47,754 nucleotides of DNA from Gammaproteobacteria bacterium F7 (lineage in GTDB: Bacteria > Pseudomonadota > Gammaproteobacteria > Pseudomonadales > IMCC2047), in NCBI GenBank assembly GCA_001593685.1, contig LUKI01000014.1, forward strand, positions 1-47,754, in the 5' to 3' direction. Of the stretch, positions 19,794 through 27,852 are shown piece by piece. Both the position numbers and the translations under genes were made by a program. How positions within the stretch are numbered: the stretch's first letter is position 1; every line of letters begins with the position of its first letter. The notes below the pieces were generated by a model, which was not told the DNA's origin, did not search any database, and saw only the letters and a program-made list of their open reading frames with translations.

Positions 19794-20432
19794 CTACCTT
19801 GCCTTTAGTAACCAGACCTGTTCCTTTGCGGAACAAAGGCCTTTCAAGCCTCCTGGCACGATTTCTTCTGCCAAAAACTTTTGCTGATAGATGTTTGAGT
19901 AATGTTGGATTAATTCCTGTTTAGAAACAGAGAATGGCGGGCCTTCCATTGATTGTTGATCATAGGTGTAGGTGATGATGAGTTGTGGTGCTGTGCTGGT
20001 TATTTCTGTTAAATGTCTTGTATAGCGATGGCGCATCTCGATAGGGAGGGCAACCAGCGCACCGCGGTCAAATACGGCATCAACCTTGCCGAGCGTTTTG
20101 TTCGTTAGCTCAAAAATGTCACCGACAAAGAGATCGATGCCTTTTGCCTGATAATGTTTCAAGTTGTCGATGTTTGAGATGGCGGGTTCTACATCAAGCT
20201 CTTCAAATAACTGATTAATCGCTAACTCACTGAGTTCTGCACCGACGACTTTATGTCCTTTGGATATCAGCCAGGGAATGTCATTGGTTTTCCCGCAAAG
20301 CGGTAAAAAAATGCGGCTATCTTGTGGAAGGTTAAGGGCGCCAAAATGTTTCACCAGTAGTGGGTTTGCTTGCTCCAGGTGGAATGCGATCTCGTTTGTT
20401 TGCCAGCGATGGTGCCAGAAATCAGTGTTCAT
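19794..20432 (-). CDS. tpm: Thiopurine S-methyltransferase
   Basis: The 212 residues match bacterial TPMT: MNTDFWHHRWQTNEIAFH at the N-terminus, the SAM-binding IFLPLCGKTNDIPWL, VVGAELSELAINQLFEE, and KVDAVFDRGALVALP. The enzyme uses S-adenosylmethionine to methylate thiopurines, and bacterial versions methylate selenium and tellurium oxyanions to volatile forms. It is cytosolic, of normal length, and transcribed alone toward the TonB operon. Identification is secure from the motif series. Confidence 0.93.
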   Translation of the reverse strand: MNTDFWHHRWQTNEIAFHLEQANPLLVKHFGALNLPQDSRIFLPLCGKTNDIPWLISKGHKVVGAELSELAINQLFEELDVEPAISNIDNLKHYQAKGIDLFVGDIFELTNKTLGKVDAVFDRGALVALPIEMRHRYTRHLTEITSTAPQLIITYTYDQQSMEGPPFSVSKQELIQHYSNIYQQKFLAEEIVPGGLKGLCSAKEQVWLLKAR

Positions 20433-20481
20433 GCTTACTCCATAAATTTGCGAGGTTTAGGGTTCACCGATAGTATGCAAG

Positions 20482-20500
20482 TTAAAGTCGACTTGAGGTC
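20482..20500. promoter_or_regulatory. Candidate MerR-family operator before the MerR gene
   Basis: The core AAGTCGACTT (20485-20494) is a perfect 10-bp palindrome, extended on the right by GAGGTC to give ACTTGAGGT, the typical half-site of MerR/SoxR-type operators. The left arm (GTTAA) matches less well. It lies 15-30 nt before the start codon, so autoregulation is plausible. No clean -35/-10 pair was recognised. Confidence 0.4.
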
Positions 20501-20514
20501 AAGGGGAGAATTCG

Positions 20515-20943
20515 ATGGCTTTAATGGATATCGGAAAGGTGGCAAAACAGAGTGGATTACCGGCTTCAACACTGCGTTACTACGAACAGAAAGGGCTTAT
20601 TCAGTCAAAGGGGCGTGAAGGGTTAAGGCGGCTTTTTGATGCCAATGTGATTGAGCGTTTGGCGTTGATTTCGTTGGGGCGCTCAGTGGGGTTTTCGTTG
20701 GATGAAATTGCCTTGTTCTTTACGCCCAATGGACCAGAGATTGATCGCGCCTTGCTGACAGAAAAGGCCGATGAGCTGGATCAACGAATTGGCGAATTAA
20801 CGCGAATGCGTGATGGCTTGCGGCATGCTGCTAAATGCCCGGCACCCAGTCACTTTGAGTGTCCTAGTTTTCAGCGGTATGTAAAATTTGCAGGGGCTTA
20901 CCCCGTTCGTAAAACGAGTCAATTGCGAAACAAAAAACAATGA
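20515..20943 (+). CDS. MerR-family transcriptional regulator
   Basis: The 142 residues have the MerR winged-helix DNA-binding domain (DIGKVAKQSGLPASTLRYYEQKGLIQSKGREGLRRLF), a dimerisation coiled coil (about 75-105) and a C-terminal CPAPSHFECPSF with cysteines that could bind a metal or sense redox state. The spacing does not match classical ZntR or CueR loops, and the SoxR iron-sulfur pattern is absent, so the inducer is unknown. AAGGGGAG lies 6 nt upstream of the ATG. The EncFtn gene starts 127 bp downstream on the same strand, so regulation of that iron-storage protein is a reasonable guess. Confidence 0.85.
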   Translation: MALMDIGKVAKQSGLPASTLRYYEQKGLIQSKGREGLRRLFDANVIERLALISLGRSVGFSLDEIALFFTPNGPEIDRALLTEKADELDQRIGELTRMRDGLRHAAKCPAPSHFECPSFQRYVKFAGAYPVRKTSQLRNKKQ

Positions 20944-21070
20944 AGCTGAGAGATCTTTATAGTTATTTTTTGCGTTGACCCGATACTGACACCTGATGTG
21001 CCTATTGTAGGGTGTGGTCAATTAATTTAGTCTGATAAAAGAATTTTTACTAACGATAAGGAGCATTAGT

Positions 21071-21358
21071 ATGTCGAACGAAGGGTATCATGAACCGATT
21101 AATGAGTTGACGGATGAAACACGCGATATGCACCGTGCAATCACTTCCTTGATGGAGGAGCTTGAGGCGGTGGATTGGTACAACCAACGCGTAGATGCTT
21201 GTAAAGACGAGGAGTTAAAAGCGATTTTAGAGCACAACCGCGATGAGGAAAAAGAGCATGCGGCAATGGTGCTGGAGTGGATCCGCCGCCGAGACCCTCG
21301 CTTTGATAAGGAGTTAAAGGACTACTTATTTACAAATGACAAAATCGCCCACGGTTAA
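21071..21358 (+). CDS. Encapsulin-type ferritin-like protein (EncFtn family), no cargo peptide
   Basis: The 95 residues resemble the Rhodospirillum rubrum encapsulated ferritin core as I remember it: HRAI.S.MEELEAVDWY.QRVD, then ILEHNRDEEKEHAAMVLEW.RR.D and YLFT. Expected iron ligands are present: Glu29, Glu30, Glu32, Trp36 and Tyr37 in the first helix and Glu60 and His63 in the second. EncFtn forms an annular decamer whose ferroxidase sites lie at dimer interfaces and normally works inside an encapsulin shell. Here the protein ends 8 residues after YLFT, without the C-terminal encapsulation peptide, and no encapsulin gene is in the window. AAGGAG precedes the ATG by 7 nt. Confidence 0.88.
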   Translation: MSNEGYHEPINELTDETRDMHRAITSLMEELEAVDWYNQRVDACKDEELKAILEHNRDEEKEHAAMVLEWIRRRDPRFDKELKDYLFTNDKIAHG

Positions 21359-21361
21359 TAT

Positions 21362-21389
21362 AAAAAGCGGCCTTAATTGGCCGCTTTTT
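21362..21389. terminator. Bidirectional rho-independent terminator after the EncFtn gene
   Basis: AAAAAGCGGCC (21362-21372) and GGCCGCTTTTT (21379-21389) form a perfect 11-bp stem around TTAATT, with T-runs in both directions. It separates the EncFtn gene from the lipocalin gene. Confidence 0.92.
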
Positions 21390-21423
21390 ATTGCTTAACT
21401 GTTTTGCAAAAGGGAGTTCGATA

Positions 21424-21957
21424 ATGATTCGTGCGGTTATTTTATTGTTGCTGGTATTGGTGCAGATTTCTTGTACCAGTATTCCAGAGGGTATTAAGCC
21501 GGTCGATAATTTTGAGGTCAGCCGGTATCTGGGTAGCTGGTATGAAATTGCTCGGCTTGACCACTCCTTTGAAAGAGGGTTGTCCAATGTGACGGCTGAA
21601 TATTCGTTACGTGATGACGGTGGAATTCGCGTCGTTAATCGTGGTTTTTCTCGCGCACAAGGCGACTGGCGTCAGGCCGAGGGGAAAGCATATTTTGTTG
21701 ATAGTAAACAACAGGCGCATTTAAAGGTCTCATTTTTTGGCCCCTTCTATAGTTCTTATGTCGTCTTTGAGTTAGATGAGGCTGGTTATGAATACGCCTT
21801 TGTCAGTGGCTACAATCATGAATACCTTTGGCTATTAGCGCGCTCACCGCAGATCGCTGATGACGTGATGGAGACGTTTATCCAGACTGCTAAAGAAAAA
21901 GGTTATAACCTTGATGACCTGATTATCGTTAGTCACGATAACGCTCATACTCCTTAA
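21424..21957 (+). CDS. blc: Outer-membrane lipoprotein lipocalin Blc
   Basis: The 177-residue protein starts at ATG 21424 with AGGGAG 7 nt upstream. A lipoprotein signal ends in LVQISC, followed by the lipocalin opening DNFEVSRYLGSWYEIARLDHSFERG with the G-x-W motif, then NVTAEYSLRDDGGIRVVNRGF and the C-terminal LWLLARSP. Bacterial lipocalins are anchored in the outer membrane and bind lysophospholipids or fatty acids, often under envelope stress. A frame opening at 21391 is longer but starts inside the terminator region and is rejected. Confidence 0.92.
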   Translation: MIRAVILLLLVLVQISCTSIPEGIKPVDNFEVSRYLGSWYEIARLDHSFERGLSNVTAEYSLRDDGGIRVVNRGFSRAQGDWRQAEGKAYFVDSKQQAHLKVSFFGPFYSSYVVFELDEAGYEYAFVSGYNHEYLWLLARSPQIADDVMETFIQTAKEKGYNLDDLIIVSHDNAHTP

Positions 21958-22004
21958 TAGGTTTGAGTGCTTGTTAGCTGCCGTTCTTTCTTTGCCTGGC
22001 GGCT

Positions 22005-23291
22005 TCAATCATCGTCAAGGAAGTTGTGCGTTTGCGCATGATTTAGCCGTGTGCGGAAGCGGTCAGCTTTTTGAGCGAAATACATCGCAATCATACAGCC
22101 AGCCTGCAGGCCATATAAGATCATAAAGCAAACACTGTAGAAACCAGTATTGTCGACAGCCAGCCCGAAGATAATGGGCAATGTTGCGCCACCTAAAGCG
22201 CCGATAGCGGCGACAAAGCCTCCGACAGTGCCCATTTGTTCGGGATAATAGTCGTGAATTGTTTTATAGACGCTAGCACGGCCAAAACCCTGAGCAATAC
22301 CGATCACAAAGATTAACAAAGAAAATACCCATAGGTTGACCTCAATGTGCAGATTGACGTCATGTTGGGCGCCATGAATAGTCATAGTCGTTGACGGGTA
22401 ACTGAGGAAAAATAAGCAGCCCAGGCATATCCAAAAGACCATCCAGTTGACAGCGCGTCCACCGTAGCGATCGGCAAACCAACCGCCGAGAGCGCGCACC
22501 ATACTGGACGTTGCAACAAAGAATAGGGTGAAAGCCATGGCACGTTGTGGCGATAGATCATAGACATTGGTGTAGTACTGGGGTAACCACATGATGAGTG
22601 CCAGAAAGCTGCCAAAGACAAAGTAGTAATAAAGACCAAAACGCCATACCTGCAGGCGCATAAAGACAGGCCTGTTATTCCACTGTGTTTCGAAAGCGGA
22701 TTGTTTATTTACTGTGTGTTTGCTGTTTTGCGATGGGGCCAGCAAGGCAAATAACAGGGCCATCAAAATAAGACCGCTGCCATAAACTGGGCCGATGCTG
22801 TTCCAGCCCCAATAGCTGACGATGACGGGAGCTAAAACCAGGGTAATCGCTGCGCCGGCATTACCTGCGCCAAAGACGCCCATTGCGGTACCTTGCTGAT
22901 TGCGCTCAAACCAGTCGTTAACATAACGAATGCCAAGCGTGAAAGAGGTACCGCTGATGCCAATCCACAAACCGAGTAATAAATAGGCGTTGTAACTGCT
23001 AATAAAGGGTAATAGGAATAGCGCAGGGGCGACCAATAGCATTTGCGCAGTATACAGGTGCTTGGGATTGTAGCGGTCTGCCAGAATGCCCGCTGGAATA
23101 CGGAACAGGGCGCCAGTGAGCATTGGCGCGGCAAAAAAGATACCTAGCTGGGTGACGCTCAGTGATAGCTTTTCTTCTAACTCCAAACCTAAAACGGCAT
23201 ACAAAATCCAAACCGAAAAGTTAGCCGCAAAGGCTAACGTAGAGAGCGTGAGTGCCCGGCCAGAACCACTGGTTGGAAGTGATATGCTCAT
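22005..23291 (-). CDS. narK: NarK-type nitrate/nitrite MFS transporter
   Basis: The 428 residues form a 12-helix major-facilitator protein. The nitrate/nitrite-porter signatures are visible: GVFGAGNAGAAITLVLAP in helix 5 and GFVAAIGALGGATLPIIFG in helix 11, with substrate arginine candidates in LGIRYVNDWF and RALGGWFADRYGG. Such proteins act as nitrate/proton symporters or nitrate/nitrite antiporters in the inner membrane. It is divergent from a second transporter of the same family. An FNR/Anr-like box with a properly spaced -10 (23365-23405) points to oxygen-responsive expression. Confidence 0.88.
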   Translation of the reverse strand: MSISLPTSGSGRALTLSTLAFAANFSVWILYAVLGLELEEKLSLSVTQLGIFFAAPMLTGALFRIPAGILADRYNPKHLYTAQMLLVAPALFLLPFISSYNAYLLLGLWIGISGTSFTLGIRYVNDWFERNQQGTAMGVFGAGNAGAAITLVLAPVIVSYWGWNSIGPVYGSGLILMALLFALLAPSQNSKHTVNKQSAFETQWNNRPVFMRLQVWRFGLYYYFVFGSFLALIMWLPQYYTNVYDLSPQRAMAFTLFFVATSSMVRALGGWFADRYGGRAVNWMVFWICLGCLFFLSYPSTTMTIHGAQHDVNLHIEVNLWVFSLLIFVIGIAQGFGRASVYKTIHDYYPEQMGTVGGFVAAIGALGGATLPIIFGLAVDNTGFYSVCFMILYGLQAGCMIAMYFAQKADRFRTRLNHAQTHNFLDDD

Positions 23292-23364
23292 GCGGCTTTT
23301 CCTGAGTAATTAGCGGTTTGTTAGGATGTATGTTAACCCGGAAGACCGTGTGTCCGTAGTAACC

Positions 23365-23405
23365 ATAATAAGTGCTAATAAATTTCGCTACTTGATTGCA
23401 GTCAA
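23365..23405 (-). promoter_or_regulatory. FNR/Anr-type class II promoter of the minus-strand narK
   Basis: On the minus strand TTGACTGCAATCAA (23405-23392) matches TTGAT-N4-ATCAA at 9 of 10 positions. After 21 nt comes TATTAT (23370-23365), a good -10. FNR class II promoters have about 22 nt between box and -10, so geometry and sequence agree. The start codon is about 66 nt downstream of the implied start site. The plus-strand direction has no -10 at the matching distance. Confidence 0.65.
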
Positions 23406-23487
23406 ATTCTCTCGACAGTTAAAGGGGGACACTTGATCCAACCTAAATTATGACGATTTCTTAAAATAAAAATTGGTTGGAGGCGTT

Positions 23488-24963
23488 ATGTCCAGTGATC
23501 ATAAAATCAATCTATTCGCACTAAGGGACCCGAAGATCAAGACGCTCCACATTACGTGGTTTGCGTTTTTCCTGACTTTCGTTGTGTGGTTTAACCACGC
23601 GCCGCTGCTGGTCTTTATGAAAGAAGCCTTTGATATGTCGGGCCAGCAGGTCAAGGCTCTGATGATTCTTAACGTAGCGCTGACGATCCCGGCGCGCATT
23701 GTGGTCGGGATTATGGTGGATAAGATCGGACCGCGTAAGATGTTCAGTGCGCTGTTGATGATATCGTCGATTATCTGTTTGGCCTTTGCTTTTGCCCAGA
23801 CCTACGAACAGCTGGCGATGTTGCGCTTTCTGATGGGCTTCACCGGTGCCGGTTTTGTCATTGGTATTCGTATGGTGGGCGAGTGGTTCCCTCATAAAAG
23901 TGTGGGTATCGCTGAAGGTATCTACGGTGGCTGGGGTAACTTCGGTTCCGCCGCTGCCGCAATGAGCCTGCCAACCCTGGCGTTGATCTACGGTGGTGAC
24001 GATGGCTGGCGTTATGCACTGGCTACTACTGGTGTGATTGCCGGTCTGTACGGCCTGTTCTACTTCTTCACAGCAAGAAATACACCGAAAGGCTCTACTT
24101 ATTTCAAGCCTAAGAGATCCGGTGGTCTGGAAGTCACCAGTTGGAAAGATTTTTACATGTATCTCGGGATGAACATCCCTATGTACCTTGCGCTGGCAGT
24201 TCTGGCGTGGAAGCTGTCTCCCTCAGGTGTGGCGCTGCTGACCACCTCGGCTATGTATGCGATTTGGGGAGTACTGGCTGTATTGTACTTCTTCCAGGTC
24301 AGTCAGATCTGGAAGGTGAACAAGGAAAACCTGACGAAAGGTGTGCCTGACCTGGATAAGTACGAGTTCAAGCAGGTGGCGATTCTGCAGTGGTCTTACT
24401 TCGTTACCTTCGGCTCTGAACTGGCGGTCGTATCCATGCTGCCGCTGTTCTTCCTGGAAACCTTTGTCGACCTGTCGCCGGTTCAGGCGGGGTTGCTGGC
24501 TTCAGGCTTTGCCTTCATGAACCTGGTGGCACGCCCAACCGGCGGCTGGTTCTCTGATAAATTCGGGCGCCGCAAAGCGTTGATGATTCTCATCGGTGGC
24601 TTAGCTGTTGGATACTTCGTGCTCAGTCAGGTGGGTTCTGGCTGGTGGATTCCTATGGCCGTTATCGCCACCATGGCCTGTTCTTTCTTCGTACAAGCGG
24701 GTGAGGGCGCGGTCTTTGCCATCGTACCGCTGATCAAACGACGTATGACTGGCCAGATTGCCGGTATGGCGGGTGCTTACGGTAATGTCGGTGCGGTAAC
24801 TTACCTGACTGTACTTAGCTTTGTGGACTACAGCACCTTCTTCCTGATCATTGGCGCCTCCGCGGTGATTATTTTCTTTATCGCCATGTGTTTGAATGAG
24901 CCTAAAGGCAAAATCTCTGAAGTGCTGCCTGATGGTACCGTTGAAATGATTGATGTAGGTTAA
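23488..24963 (+). CDS. NarK/NasA-type nitrate/nitrite MFS transporter
   Basis: The 491-residue protein starts at ATG 23488 with GGAGG 4 nt upstream; an in-frame TTG at 23473 is not needed. It has 12 or more predicted helices, nitrate signatures [15 protein letters not shown] (helix 5) and [17 protein letters not shown] (helix 11), and arginines in GIRMVGEWF and [14 protein letters not shown] long segment around 210-300 adds hydrophobic stretches compared with the other NarK, so the two are not recent duplicates. The following PP2C-kinase gene mirrors the nasA-kinase pairing of Pseudomonas assimilatory nitrate clusters, so a role in nitrate assimilation is likely. No nitrate reductase gene is in the window. 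Confidence 0.88.
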   Translation: MSSDHKINLFALRDPKIKTLHITWFAFFLTFVVWFNHAPLLVFMKEAFDMSGQQVKALMILNVALTIPARIVVGIMVDKIGPRKMFSALLMISSIICLAFAFAQTYEQLAMLRFLMGFTGAGFVIGIRMVGEWFPHKSVGIAEGIYGGWGNFGSAAAAMSLPTLALIYGGDDGWRYALATTGVIAGLYGLFYFFTARNTPKGSTYFKPKRSGGLEVTSWKDFYMYLGMNIPMYLALAVLAWKLSPSGVALLTTSAMYAIWGVLAVLYFFQVSQIWKVNKENLTKGVPDLDKYEFKQVAILQWSYFVTFGSELAVVSMLPLFFLETFVDLSPVQAGLLASGFAFMNLVARPTGGWFSDKFGRRKALMILIGGLAVGYFVLSQVGSGWWIPMAVIATMACSFFVQAGEGAVFAIVPLIKRRMTGQIAGMAGAYGNVGAVTYLTVLSFVDYSTFFLIIGASAVIIFFIAMCLNEPKGKISEVLPDGTVEMIDVG

Positions 24964-24973
24964 TTCCAATGCG

Positions 24974-25005
24974 GGGGCAGCCTTCGATGGGGTGCCCCTA
25001 TTTTT
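24974..25005 (+). terminator. Rho-independent terminator after the nitrate transporter gene
   Basis: GGGGCA (24974-24979) pairs with TGCCCC (24993-24998) around a 13-nt loop and is followed by TATTTTT. It lies 10 nt after the stop codon and would only partly isolate the downstream PP2C-kinase gene. Confidence 0.65.
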
Positions 25006-25079
25006 ACAATAAAATGCTAAATCATGTAGTTTAGGTAGGAAAACTGAATAGGGATGTTTCCTTTAACGGGAGTCGCTGC

Positions 25080-26819
25080 ATGACCGAAAAGCTCAACATT
25101 GATACGGCCTGGCATAGTATCACGGGTCTCAAGTCCCACAACGAAGACAGTGCCGGTGTGCACGTACCAGAGGACCCGTATCTTGCATTAAATAAGGGCA
25201 TCACGCTTGTGGTGGCTGATGGTGTTTCCTCTGCCGAAGCCGGGCAGGAGGCTAGTCAAACGGCTGTTGAGCGATTTATTGATGAGTATTATCAAACCCC
25301 CGACACTTGGTCTGCAGGGCACTGTGGGGAGAAAATCCTGTCGACGATCAACCTGCGCTTGTATCGTAAAAGTCACGAATTTGCGACGGAGAGTAAAGGT
25401 TTTCTGACGACCTTCAGCGCGGTTGTTGTGAAAAGCCAAACGGCGCACTTCTTTCATATCGGCGATAGCCGTATTTTTCGACTGCATAAAAATGGGGCAG
25501 GTGAATTAGAGTTATCCCAATTGACCCGTGATCACACTGCTGTGCTGGGTGAAAATCGAGCCACCTTGTCTCGTGCGCTGGGTATGGATAATCGCCTTAA
25601 TGTTGATTATGGCCGCACGCCGCTTGAAGAGGGTGACGTGCTAATGCTCAGTAGTGATGGTGTGCATGATTTTCTTTCCGTGGAGCAGATAACCAAACTA
25701 TTGGCCCAAGATAAAGGGGCCAAGCAAGTTGCTCAGGAGTTGGTTGAAACGGCACTGGAAAAAGGCAGTGATGACAATATTAGTGCGGTGGTGGCGCGTA
25801 TCCATCGTTTGCCGGAAGAGAGCCTTGATGATTACAGTGTGAAGCTAACACGTTTACCTTTCCCGCCAGACCTCTCTGTGGGCATGAAAATCGATGGCTA
25901 TGAAATTGTGAAGGAGCTGTTTGCGTCCAGTCGCAGTCAACTTTATCTGGTTCGTGACACTGAAACCGGCGAAGTTGCTGTTATGAAAACGCCATCGCTT
26001 AATTACGATGATGATGTCAGTTATATCGATCGTTTTATTCAGGAAGAATGGATTGGCAGCCGAATAAAAAGTGAAAATGTGGTGCGGATTATCAGGCAAA
26101 CACGGCCCCGGACGTGTCTTTATTACTTGATGGAGTATATTGAAGGACGCGGTTTGGATAGATGGATCGAAGCGCATCAACCGGTTAGCCCTAAAGCGGC
26201 AATTGCAATTGTTAAACAGATTGCTAATGGACTTAAGGCCTTTCACGATAACGAAGCGATCCACCAGGATTTAAAACCGGGTAATGTGCTGATTACTGAT
26301 GATGAGCGCGCTGTGGTGGTCGATTTTGGCTCCGTTTATGTTGCCGGTTTGGCGGAGTTGCAGCGCCCGTTGGTACACGAGGGCGCATTGGGTACAGCGT
26401 CCTATTCGGATCCGCTTTACCTGTTAGGTAAAAATCCGGGAATGCAGGGCGACGTTTATGCTTTAGCGACCATTACCTATGAAATGTTTACCGGCCATTT
26501 ACCCTATGGAGAGGCTGCTGAAGAATGTCGGACTGCCTTTGATTATGATCGTTTGCGCTATCAGAGTGCGGCGCTACATAATCCTGTGATTCCGTTGTGG
26601 TTTGATTGTGCTCTGGAGAAGGGGGTGGCCTTCGATTTGGAGCAGCGTTACCGTACCATTGACGAGTTACTGACCGATTTAACCCAGCCGAATCCGGAAT
26701 TTCTCCGTGATGACCCGGTCACTGAAAGCAGTACCAGTAGCCTGTTGTTTTGGAAGCTGTTGTCAGGTTTTTGGTTTGTAACCTTTTTGCTTTTGCTCTA
26801 TTTGTTCTCACAATCTTGA
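25080..26819 (+). CDS. Bifunctional PP2C phosphatase / Ser-Thr protein kinase with C-terminal membrane anchor
   Basis: The 579 residues join an N-terminal PP2C domain (about 10-240: HNEDS, LVVADGVSSAEAG, FHIGDSRIFRL, LSSDGVHDF, GSDDNISAVV) to a eukaryotic-type kinase (about 265-535: lysine in VAVMKTP, catalytic loop IHQDLKPGNVLI, DFG in VVDFGSVY). A hydrophobic helix (about 555-577) ends the protein, placing the catalytic part in the cytosol. The catalytic loop has HQD instead of HRD, so this is a non-RD kinase. A gene of this type follows the nitrate transporter nasA in P. aeruginosa (PA1783-PA1782, from memory), supporting a link to nitrate assimilation. Its substrates are not known. Confidence 0.9.
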   Translation: MTEKLNIDTAWHSITGLKSHNEDSAGVHVPEDPYLALNKGITLVVADGVSSAEAGQEASQTAVERFIDEYYQTPDTWSAGHCGEKILSTINLRLYRKSHEFATESKGFLTTFSAVVVKSQTAHFFHIGDSRIFRLHKNGAGELELSQLTRDHTAVLGENRATLSRALGMDNRLNVDYGRTPLEEGDVLMLSSDGVHDFLSVEQITKLLAQDKGAKQVAQELVETALEKGSDDNISAVVARIHRLPEESLDDYSVKLTRLPFPPDLSVGMKIDGYEIVKELFASSRSQLYLVRDTETGEVAVMKTPSLNYDDDVSYIDRFIQEEWIGSRIKSENVVRIIRQTRPRTCLYYLMEYIEGRGLDRWIEAHQPVSPKAAIAIVKQIANGLKAFHDNEAIHQDLKPGNVLITDDERAVVVDFGSVYVAGLAELQRPLVHEGALGTASYSDPLYLLGKNPGMQGDVYALATITYEMFTGHLPYGEAAEECRTAFDYDRLRYQSAALHNPVIPLWFDCALEKGVAFDLEQRYRTIDELLTDLTQPNPEFLRDDPVTESSTSSLLFWKLLSGFWFVTFLLLLYLFSQS

Positions 26820-26829
26820 GGGTTATCTG

Positions 26830-27690
26830 CTATTCGAGTAGCGAGAGCATCGCTTTTGCGGCATTGGATAGCGTTCGTTCAGTGTGGTGAATCGCGCCCA
26901 GCTCTCGTTCCAGCTGGATATTGCCGACTTTTAACTCACAAAGTTGCTCGTTCAATAAGGTGATGGGCAGCACACTCCAACCTAGTCCCAAGCTCACCAT
27001 CATGCCGATGGTTTCCAGATAGTTGGTGGTCATGCCGACGTTAAGTGGCAGCTTTTTATCATTAAATAATCGCTTAGTGATGGTGCCGGTAAAGGTGTTT
27101 AGTTCGGGCAGAATGGCGTCATGTTCAGAGAGCATTTTCAGCGTTAGCCTGTTTTGCTGTGCAAGGGGATGGCTCGTCGATGCAACAAAAGCCAGCGGGT
27201 CTTTCCAGATAGTCTTGGCATGAATATTATCGGAAACCTGCTCGGTGAGCGTGATGACGGCCAATTCAATTTTACCCTGTGCGACAGCCTCATAGGCGAC
27301 CTCTGAATCCAGAAATTGAATATCCAGTGTGACGTTCGGATAACGCTGGGAAAACTCCCTCAGAATCGGTGGCAGGCGGTGCAATCCAAGATGGTGACTA
27401 ATCGCAAGATTTAGCCGACCGGTGACGTCGCCGGAAAGGTTGTCGAGGCTGCGTTTTGCATCTTCCAGATCGCTGATAATAGAGCGAGCGCGAGGCAGCA
27501 AAGTGGCGCCAGCCGGTGTTAACGCGACTTTTCGGCCTATGCGGTCAATCAGGCGGGTATTGAGTTGCGACTCAAGCGCGGATATGCGTTTGCTGACAGC
27601 GGGTTGCGTGATGTGCAGCTGGTTTGCGGCAGCGGAGAATGAACCCGTTTCGGCCACTTGTATAAATGCATTAAGGTTGCTGATGTCCAT
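26830..27690 (-). CDS. LysR-family transcriptional regulator divergent from leuCDB
   Basis: The 286 residues have the LysR winged helix at the N-terminus (LNAFIQVAETGSFSAAANQLHITQPAVSKRISALE) and a periplasmic-binding-protein-like effector domain (about 90-285). It is transcribed away from leuC with a 162-bp shared region holding a T-N11-A palindrome. The same arrangement occurs upstream of leuC in Pseudomonas, so control of leucine genes or itself is likely. The effector is unknown. It converges on the kinase gene with only 10 bp between the stop codons. Confidence 0.92.
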   Translation of the reverse strand: MDISNLNAFIQVAETGSFSAAANQLHITQPAVSKRISALESQLNTRLIDRIGRKVALTPAGATLLPRARSIISDLEDAKRSLDNLSGDVTGRLNLAISHHLGLHRLPPILREFSQRYPNVTLDIQFLDSEVAYEAVAQGKIELAVITLTEQVSDNIHAKTIWKDPLAFVASTSHPLAQQNRLTLKMLSEHDAILPELNTFTGTITKRLFNDKKLPLNVGMTTNYLETIGMMVSLGLGWSVLPITLLNEQLCELKVGNIQLERELGAIHHTERTLSNAAKAMLSLLE

Positions 27691-27709
27691 AAGTTGGCTC
27701 GTTTTTTGT

Positions 27710-27724
27710 ATTCCTAACAGGAAT
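27710..27724. promoter_or_regulatory. Candidate LysR box between the LysR gene and leuC
   Basis: ATTCCTAACAGGAAT is a 5-bp inverted repeat with 5-nt spacer and fits the T-N11-A LysR pattern. It begins 19 bp upstream of the regulator's start codon, a usual autoregulatory position, and could also control the divergent leuC promoter. Confidence 0.5.
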
Positions 27725-27852
27725 CAAAAGTATAAGAAATATGAATTTGTTTTATTTTATGGCTGGGCGTAATATTGCGTCAATTCAAATTAAGCGCAGT
27801 GAGTTGAGTCATTGCGTTAAAACAGATTTAAACGTCCGATTTTGGAGGCACC

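Noticed and set aside
23392-23405. FNR box as activator of the plus-strand transporter
   Set aside because: No -10-like hexamer lies at the class II distance on the plus strand; only the minus-strand direction fits.
23473-23487. TTG start for the plus-strand nitrate transporter
   Set aside because: GGAGG positioned just before ATG 23488 makes that the start; the TTG overlaps the ribosome-binding site.
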